In this document: positions 6,178-9,801 of the stretch, piece by piece
How positions within the stretch are numbered: position 1 is the first letter of the stretch
Layout of the letters: the number at the start of each line of letters is the position of its first letter
From: a bacterium
GTDB taxonomy: Bacteria > Babelota > Babeliae > Babelales > Vermiphilaceae
NCBI GenBank assembly: GCA_030672115.1
Contig: DAOVGZ010000031.1
Location: forward strand, 1-9,801
Direction: 5' to 3'
Length of the DNA: 9,801 nt
Program-made: the position numbers and the translations under genes
Notes under the pieces: model-generated
Told to the model about the DNA's origin: nothing
Databases searched by the model: none
What the model saw: only the letters and a program-made list of their open reading frames with translations

Positions 6178-6357
6178 CTAGCCTCTGTTTTTACATTTTT
6201 GTTGTTGATAGAAGACACTAAAGGCATCAAATTCTATTGTTTTTTCTTTCTTAACTATAATTTTACCACAGTTAAGACATTTCCACCCGTCGAAATTTAA
6301 AAAATGGTCAAAAAAAGACTGCAGGACCATAAGCCCATCGCATTTTTTACACTTCAT
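6178..6357 (-). CDS. Small zinc-ribbon protein, 59 residues
   Basis: This frame is too short to be found by a length cut-off. From ATG 6357-6355 it reads MKCKKCDGLM..., with Cys3-x2-Cys6 and Cys27-x2-Cys30 (WKCLNCGK), a classic four-Cys zinc knuckle pair with a 20-residue spacer. A further Cys is near the C-terminus (QKCKNRG). Small proteins like this usually bind nucleic acid or act as regulators, but I cannot name a family. AAGGAG lies about 4 bases before the start. The stop codon is 15 bases before tsaB, on the same strand, so the two probably form an operon. Upstream is a ~250-base non-coding leader with several hairpins. Confidence 0.8.
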   Translation of the reverse strand: MKCKKCDGLMVLQSFFDHFLNFDGWKCLNCGKIIVKKEKTIEFDAFSVFYQQQKCKNRG

Positions 6358-6374
6358 AAAACTCCTTTTTCTTT

Positions 6375-6407
6375 TTTTAGGAATGCTTCACGTTCCTAAA
6401 ATTTTTT
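6375..6407 (+). terminator. Hairpin with T-tail on the plus strand, next to the zinc-ribbon start
   Basis: TTTTAGGAA and TTCCTAAAA form a perfect 9-bp stem with a 9-base loop (6384-6392), followed on the plus strand by TTTTTT. This is terminator-like for plus-strand transcription, although no plus-strand gene precedes it. On the minus strand the same hairpin sits just before the zinc-ribbon ribosome binding site and could affect its translation. Confidence 0.4.
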
Positions 6408-6467
6408 CTGGTCAGACACCAGTTTTGTACGTTAAGAAAGGGGAGTTTTGGTGCAAGACCAACTATC

Positions 6468-6490
6468 ACTACTACTACTACTACTACTAC
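6468..6490 (+). repeat. (ACT)7-8 trinucleotide microsatellite
   Basis: An uninterrupted run of 23 bases of ACT units, nearly eight copies, in non-coding DNA. Immediately upstream is a degenerate unit (ATC). Read on the minus strand it is (AGT)n. Confidence 0.97.
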
Positions 6491-6606
6491 CAACCACCAT
6501 CTAGTATTTCATCTAGTGTTTAATTGTAACTTCCATTTGAAGGGACATTTGTTGAAGTTTAGTTTTTGTGAAATATTTTTGTCAACGATTTCACTTAAGA
6601 GATCTT

Positions 6607-7023
6607 TCAAGATTGCATATTTTTTTGTATTTGTAAATAAGAAAGATATGTCTCAAGGATAAGGGCTGCAGCGATAGAATGTGATTTTAATTTATCTTCT
6701 TTTGTTTTTTCTTTTTTTATTTTGCTAGCCATTTTACTTGTTAGTCGCTCATCCCACAGTTGCCACTTTATTGTAGGGAATTTTTTTTCAAGTTCTTCTT
6801 TTTGTAGTTTTATTTTTATTGTTTGTTGGCTTTCTGTTCCGCGTAATGTTTTTGGGTAACCAATAACAATTGTTGAAATAATTTCTTTTTTTAAAGTCTC
6901 TTCTAAAAACGAGTTAAGCTCATGCGCTTTTATTGTTTTATACGGACGTGCAAACATTAAAAGTGGGTCTGATATTGCGCTTCCTACCCATTTGTCTCCC
7001 ATGTCGAGAGCTAAAATTTTCAT
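6607..7023 (-). CDS. ruvX: Putative pre-16S rRNA nuclease / Holliday-junction-resolvase-like protein (YqgF family)
   Basis: RNase-H-fold nuclease of the YqgF/RuvX family, implicated in 16S rRNA 5'-end maturation. At 138 residues it has the standard length. Motifs: MKILALDMGDKWVGSAISDP (1-20) with catalytic-type Asp7, IVIGYPKTLRGTESQ (52-66), and LWDERLTSKMA (89-99) with Glu92. The last family motif, normally (V/I)DSxAAxxIL, reads SHSIAAALIL (114-123), so the expected Asp is His115. The start was set at 7023 because AAGGA lies 7 bases upstream and the family begins right at this strand; the frame extends to another ATG at 7050 that lacks support. It is divergent from the symporter gene. Family assignment is firm, nuclease activity less so. 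Confidence 0.9.
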   Translation of the reverse strand: MKILALDMGDKWVGSAISDPLLMFARPYKTIKAHELNSFLEETLKKEIISTIVIGYPKTLRGTESQQTIKIKLQKEELEKKFPTIKWQLWDERLTSKMASKIKKEKTKEDKLKSHSIAAALILETYLSYLQIQKNMQS

Positions 7024-7033
7024 ATAGTTTTCC

Positions 7034-7063
7034 TTGTGATATGTGAACAATATTATTTATAGT
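7034..7063 (+). promoter_or_regulatory. Possible promoter for the symporter-murE unit
   Basis: TTGTGA (7034-7039), an 18-base spacer and TATAGT (7058-7063) form a moderate sigma-70-like match in the divergent gap between ruvX and the symporter. It would leave a ~90-base leader. AT-rich DNA makes this weak evidence. Confidence 0.22.
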
Positions 7064-7161
7064 AAAATCCTTTATACTTAAGTTAAACGGACTTTCTTGC
7101 ATAAGTGAAGGATTGCTGTTTTTTTTATTGGTATGTTTTTTATTTTATAAAAGGAAAACGA

Positions 7162-8502
7162 ATGAACTTATCTTTAGTCCTTGATAATATTTCAAGTCTT
7201 TTATTGGGTTGGCCTCTTATTATATTGGTAGTTTGTTTAAGTGTCTTGTGCACAGTAACTCTTAGATTTGTTCAAGTGCGTTACTTTCTTAAAGCGTGGA
7301 AATTTACACTTTTTCCCGAAAAATCAGATGAAAAAAAAGTAAAAGGTAAAGTTGACATGAGTCCGTTTCAGGCTTTTGTCAATGTTCTCAATAGTAGTTT
7401 GGGAAATGGAAGTGTTGCTGGTATGGCAACAGCAGTTTACTCTGGTGGCCCAGGAGCAGCATTTTGGTTGTTAGTCACCAGCTTTTTAACAATGTCTTTT
7501 CGTTTTGCGGAAGTTTTTTTGAGTGCCTATTTTGGTGCGCGAGCAAAAACAAAAAAAACTATTGGCGGTCCAATGCTTTATTTAAAAGAAGTTGTTGGGG
7601 GTAAATATTTGGCATATTCTTATGCTTTTTTTGCATTTGTTTTTGGATTGATTGGTGGTAATGCAGCACAAACAAACTCTGTACGGTTAAGTCTTGGTGA
7701 AACATGGGGTGTACCGACCATGGTAACCGCAATTATTGTTTTGTTGTTTATGTTTTACATTTTATTTGGTGGTGCTGCACGTATTGTAAAAATATCAGAG
7801 GCAATTGTTCCTGTTAAAGTTGCTGTATTTTTCATCTCCGCTTCGATTGTGTTGTTGTATCATTATCAGTCTATTATTCCCGCATTACAAATAATTTTTT
7901 CTAGCGCTTTTACATCAAAAGCTGTCGCTGGCGGTGCTGCTGGTTTTGCAATTCAAAGAGCTGTTCAATTTGGTATGATGCGTGGTATTTTTGCAACAGA
8001 ATCAGGTCTTGGTTCTGCTGCTATTTTATTTGGCTCTACCGGTTCAACCAAACCAGTACGTTCAGGTATCATGTCAATGTTAGCTGCGTTTATAAGCACA
8101 AGTGTTTGCTTTATGGTGAGTTTGTGTATCGTTGCAAGTGGCGCATGGATGACAGGTAAAACAAGTACAGCACTTACCATTGCAGCATACAATACTGTCT
8201 TTGGACAATTTGGTGGATGGGTAGTTACATTTCTTTCTGTTTCATTTGGTATGGGTGTACTCGTTACTTTTGCTTATATCACCCGCGAAGCATGGGCATA
8301 TTTGACTGGTGGAAAGTTTATGTGGATGCACATTATTTTATATAGTGGTGTTGCATTTGCTGGAGCGCTTGTCAAAGTTGATGCTGTTTGGGCATTGGGA
8401 GATATTGTAACTGCTGGTATGTTGCTTATCAACTTGTTCGGTATTATTTATCTATTGCCAGTCATAAAAAAAGAATTAAAAGCATTTAGCGCAAAAAAAT
8501 AA
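7162..8502 (+). CDS. Sodium:alanine (amino acid) symporter, AGCS family
   Basis: Integral inner-membrane carrier that imports alanine, glycine or similar amino acids with Na+. At 446 residues it has the family's normal size and a string of hydrophobic segments. The signature region LGNGSVAGMATAVYSGGPGAAFW (within 80-102) matches the AGCS consensus G.GN.AG.ATA...GGPGA.FW. GGPMLYL and MMRGIFATESGLGSAAILFG...KPVRSGIMSM follow in family order. I chose ATG 7162 because AAAAGGA ends 6 bases upstream; the frame stays open back to an ATG at 7105 that would add a Cys/Tyr-rich, unsupported extension. murE follows 30 bases later without a terminator. Uptake of amino acids suits a host-dependent bacterium, and alanine is also a peptidoglycan precursor, so linkage with murE is plausible. 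The exact substrate cannot be read from sequence. Confidence 0.93.
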   Translation: MNLSLVLDNISSLLLGWPLIILVVCLSVLCTVTLRFVQVRYFLKAWKFTLFPEKSDEKKVKGKVDMSPFQAFVNVLNSSLGNGSVAGMATAVYSGGPGAAFWLLVTSFLTMSFRFAEVFLSAYFGARAKTKKTIGGPMLYLKEVVGGKYLAYSYAFFAFVFGLIGGNAAQTNSVRLSLGETWGVPTMVTAIIVLLFMFYILFGGAARIVKISEAIVPVKVAVFFISASIVLLYHYQSIIPALQIIFSSAFTSKAVAGGAAGFAIQRAVQFGMMRGIFATESGLGSAAILFGSTGSTKPVRSGIMSMLAAFISTSVCFMVSLCIVASGAWMTGKTSTALTIAAYNTVFGQFGGWVVTFLSVSFGMGVLVTFAYITREAWAYLTGGKFMWMHIILYSGVAFAGALVKVDAVWALGDIVTAGMLLINLFGIIYLLPVIKKELKAFSAKK

Positions 8503-8532
8503 TCTGTTTGTTTTTCATAAAGGAGATATTGC

Positions 8533-9801
8533 ATGAGTGTAAAAGAACAAACTAATTTTGTAATGCCAATTATTTTTCCGGTTGCTTGTCATACCAATAA
8601 TATTGGAAAAGGTTCAACATTTGTTGCCGTTAAGGGTGATAAAAAAGACGGCGTTGAATATATTTCTACTGCGCTTGATCGTGGAGCAAAAATAATTGTT
8701 GTACAAGATGATGTTGAAATTCCTACAAACATTAAACAAAAAATTAAAGATGCTGGTGCAAAAATACAATATGTTAAAAATTGCAGAAAAGCTCTTGCGC
8801 ATTTAAGTGCTCAAGCTCATGGCAATCCAGCAAAAAAATTAAAAATTATAGGTATTACTGGAACAAAAGGAAAGTCTTCAACGGCATTTATGTTGGAGCA
8901 TATGTTGCGCTATGCAGGATGCAAGACTGCACTTTTAACAACAGTACACAACAAAATTAACAATGTTGTTTTTAAGGCTTGTTTAACAACGGAGCATCCT
9001 GATTATCTACATAGTTTTTTTGCATTGTGTGTTGATGCTGGCATTGAGTATGTTGTTATGGAAGTTGCTGCTCAGGCACTTTCGTTACACAGAGTTGATG
9101 GACTTTCATTTGATGGTGCGCTTTTTACTAATTTTGATCAGGAACATGCAGAATTTTATGAAAATATGGACGATTATTTTGCTGCAAAATGTCTTTTGTT
9201 TGATCGATTAAAACCTGGTGCACCTGCGCTTATTAATGTTGATGATGCAAAAGGGAAAAAACTTTTAACTTTTTTCCCGGAGTTCTCATCTTTTGGATTA
9301 TGTAAAGATTGTGCAAGTTATAGTGCGCGACTTGTTGAATCAGTTAATAGATTATCTTTTGAGGCTACCATTGATGGTCATAAGTATGTTGCTATGTGTC
9401 CAGCATTATTTGGGAAATTTAATGCATACAATATGCTTGGTGCATTATCGTTGGCACAAAAGCTTGGTATTGATATTAATCTATGCATACAGGCGATGAC
9501 AAAATTTTTGGGTATTCCTGGTCGGTTGGAACGATATAAATTGCCAAACGGGGCGTATGCATTTATTGATAAAGCGCATAATCCTTCTTCTTTTCGGGCG
9601 GTACTTTCTAGCTTGCGAGCAATGACTGACAATTTAATTGTTGTTTTTGGTGCCGGTGGAGAAAGAGATTCAACAAAGCGTCCACAGATGGGTGCCATAA
9701 CTTCAGAGTATGCTCATTTTATGATTATAACTTCAGATAACCCCCGGTCAGAAAAAGCGTGCGACATCGCGGATCAAATTCACGGAGGAATAGATGAAAA
9801 A
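8533..9801 (+). CDS. murE: MurE-type UDP-MurNAc-tripeptide ligase (3' end beyond window)
   Basis: ATP-dependent cytoplasmic ligase adding the third residue of the peptidoglycan stem peptide. Translation gives 423 residues without a stop, of a usual ~480-500. An N-terminal domain (about 1-100) binds the UDP part. The ATP loop is GTKGKSS (110-116), and MEVAAQALSLHRVDG starts at 176. NFDQEHAEFY (200-209) precedes YFAAK with Lys219, the likely carbamylated lysine. GRLERY, DKAHNP (346-351), GAGGERD (373-379), KRPQMG and SDNPRSE follow. DNPR (402-405) is the motif linked with meso-diaminopimelate as substrate. Several residues differ from consensus (GTNGKTT, MEVSSHAL, DHLDFH, DYAHTP). The start has AGGAG 7 bases upstream. 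The 30-base gap to the symporter suggests an operon. Confidence 0.92.
   Translation, partial: MSVKEQTNFVMPIIFPVACHTNNIGKGSTFVAVKGDKKDGVEYISTALDRGAKIIVVQDDVEIPTNIKQKIKDAGAKIQYVKNCRKALAHLSAQAHGNPAKKLKIIGITGTKGKSSTAFMLEHMLRYAGCKTALLTTVHNKINNVVFKACLTTEHPDYLHSFFALCVDAGIEYVVMEVAAQALSLHRVDGLSFDGALFTNFDQEHAEFYENMDDYFAAKCLLFDRLKPGAPALINVDDAKGKKLLTFFPEFSSFGLCKDCASYSARLVESVNRLSFEATIDGHKYVAMCPALFGKFNAYNMLGALSLAQKLGIDINLCIQAMTKFLGIPGRLERYKLPNGAYAFIDKAHNPSSFRAVLSSLRAMTDNLIVVFGAGGERDSTKRPQMGAITSEYAHFMIITSDNPRSEKACDIADQIHGGIDEK

Larger units (their letters stand above)
6358..6606. other. Non-coding leader region with hairpins and a trinucleotide repeat
   Basis: Between ruvX and the zinc-ribbon gene, both on the minus strand. 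Going from the zinc-ribbon end it holds: a 9-bp hairpin (6375-6383 with 6393-6401); CTGGT/ACCAG (6408-6412 with 6418-6422); TTGGT/ACCAA (6448-6452 with 6458-6462); the (ACT)n tract 6468-6490; two copies of ATCTAGT within 6499-6519; and GTGAAAT/ATTTCAC (6568-6574 with 6588-6594). It may be the 5' leader of the zinc-ribbon-tsaB transcript or an unrecognised small RNA. I see no convincing promoter. Confidence 0.6.

Noticed and set aside
6383..6523. Plus-strand 46-codon frame in which the ACT repeat would encode seven consecutive Tyr
   Set aside because: No usable ribosome binding site, the start lies inside the terminator-like hairpin, and the composition looks like translated microsatellite, not protein.
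6568..6594. GTGAAAT/ATTTCAC hairpin just after ruvX as its terminator
   Set aside because: On the minus strand it is not followed by a T-run and the loop is 13 bases, so it is not convincing as an intrinsic terminator.
7024..7050. Upstream ATG for ruvX
   Set aside because: Family starts at MKILALDMG, which has AAGGA 7 bases upstream; the nine extra residues are unsupported.
7105..7161. Upstream ATG for the symporter
   Set aside because: No ribosome binding site, and the extension CCFFYWYVFYF is not family-like; ATG 7162 has a good site.
8614..9698. Several frames on both strands inside the murE region
   Set aside because: They overlap a continuous, motif-rich MurE reading frame and have no supporting features.

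Overview
The window is about 30% G+C DNA from a bacterium. Gene content points to an intracellular or host-associated lineage of the Candidatus Dependentiae (TM6) / Babela kind: very AT-rich, short Shine-Dalgarno leaders, several small secreted proteins without recognisable relatives, and an exported ankyrin-repeat protein among ordinary housekeeping genes. The lineage assignment is an inference; there is no rRNA or other phylogenetic marker here that can be read unambiguously by eye.

Layout. (1) 1-935, minus strand: the first ~311 codons of gpmI (cofactor-independent phosphoglycerate mutase), running off the left edge. (2) 936-1231: a non-coding stretch whose core is much more GC-rich than its surroundings. 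It folds into nested stems and ends in an imperfect hairpin plus T-run, so it is a candidate structured RNA or leader. (3) 1235-3581, plus strand: four consecutive small genes for predicted secreted proteins of unknown function. The first two share an almost identical 113-bp leader plus signal-peptide block but have unrelated mature parts. The second and third are each followed by a strong intrinsic terminator, while the fourth runs 6 bases ahead of (4) rsmE (3588-4364). (5) 4436-5443: a membrane-anchored or secreted protein with C-terminal ankyrin repeats. (6) On the minus strand, a 59-residue zinc-ribbon protein (6178-6357) followed by tsaB (5440-6162). tsaB converges on the ankyrin gene with overlapping stop codons inside one perfect palindrome. 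(7) 6358-6606: a non-coding leader region with three hairpins and an (ACT)n microsatellite. (8) ruvX (6607-7023, minus). (9) Divergently on the plus strand, an AGCS sodium:amino-acid symporter (7162-8502) and, 30 bases on, a MurE-type ligase (8533 to the right edge), probably co-transcribed.

Functionally the conserved genes cover glycolysis (gpmI), rRNA and tRNA modification or maturation (rsmE, tsaB, ruvX), amino-acid uptake and peptidoglycan stem-peptide synthesis (murE). The C-terminal DNPR motif of MurE favours a meso-diaminopimelate wall. Several of these proteins (MurE, RuvX, RsmE) depart from family consensus at motif residues. The exported proteins at 1235-3581 and the ankyrin protein are the accessory, possibly host-facing part. 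The least-described items are the duplicated signal-peptide cassette and the two structured non-coding stretches.
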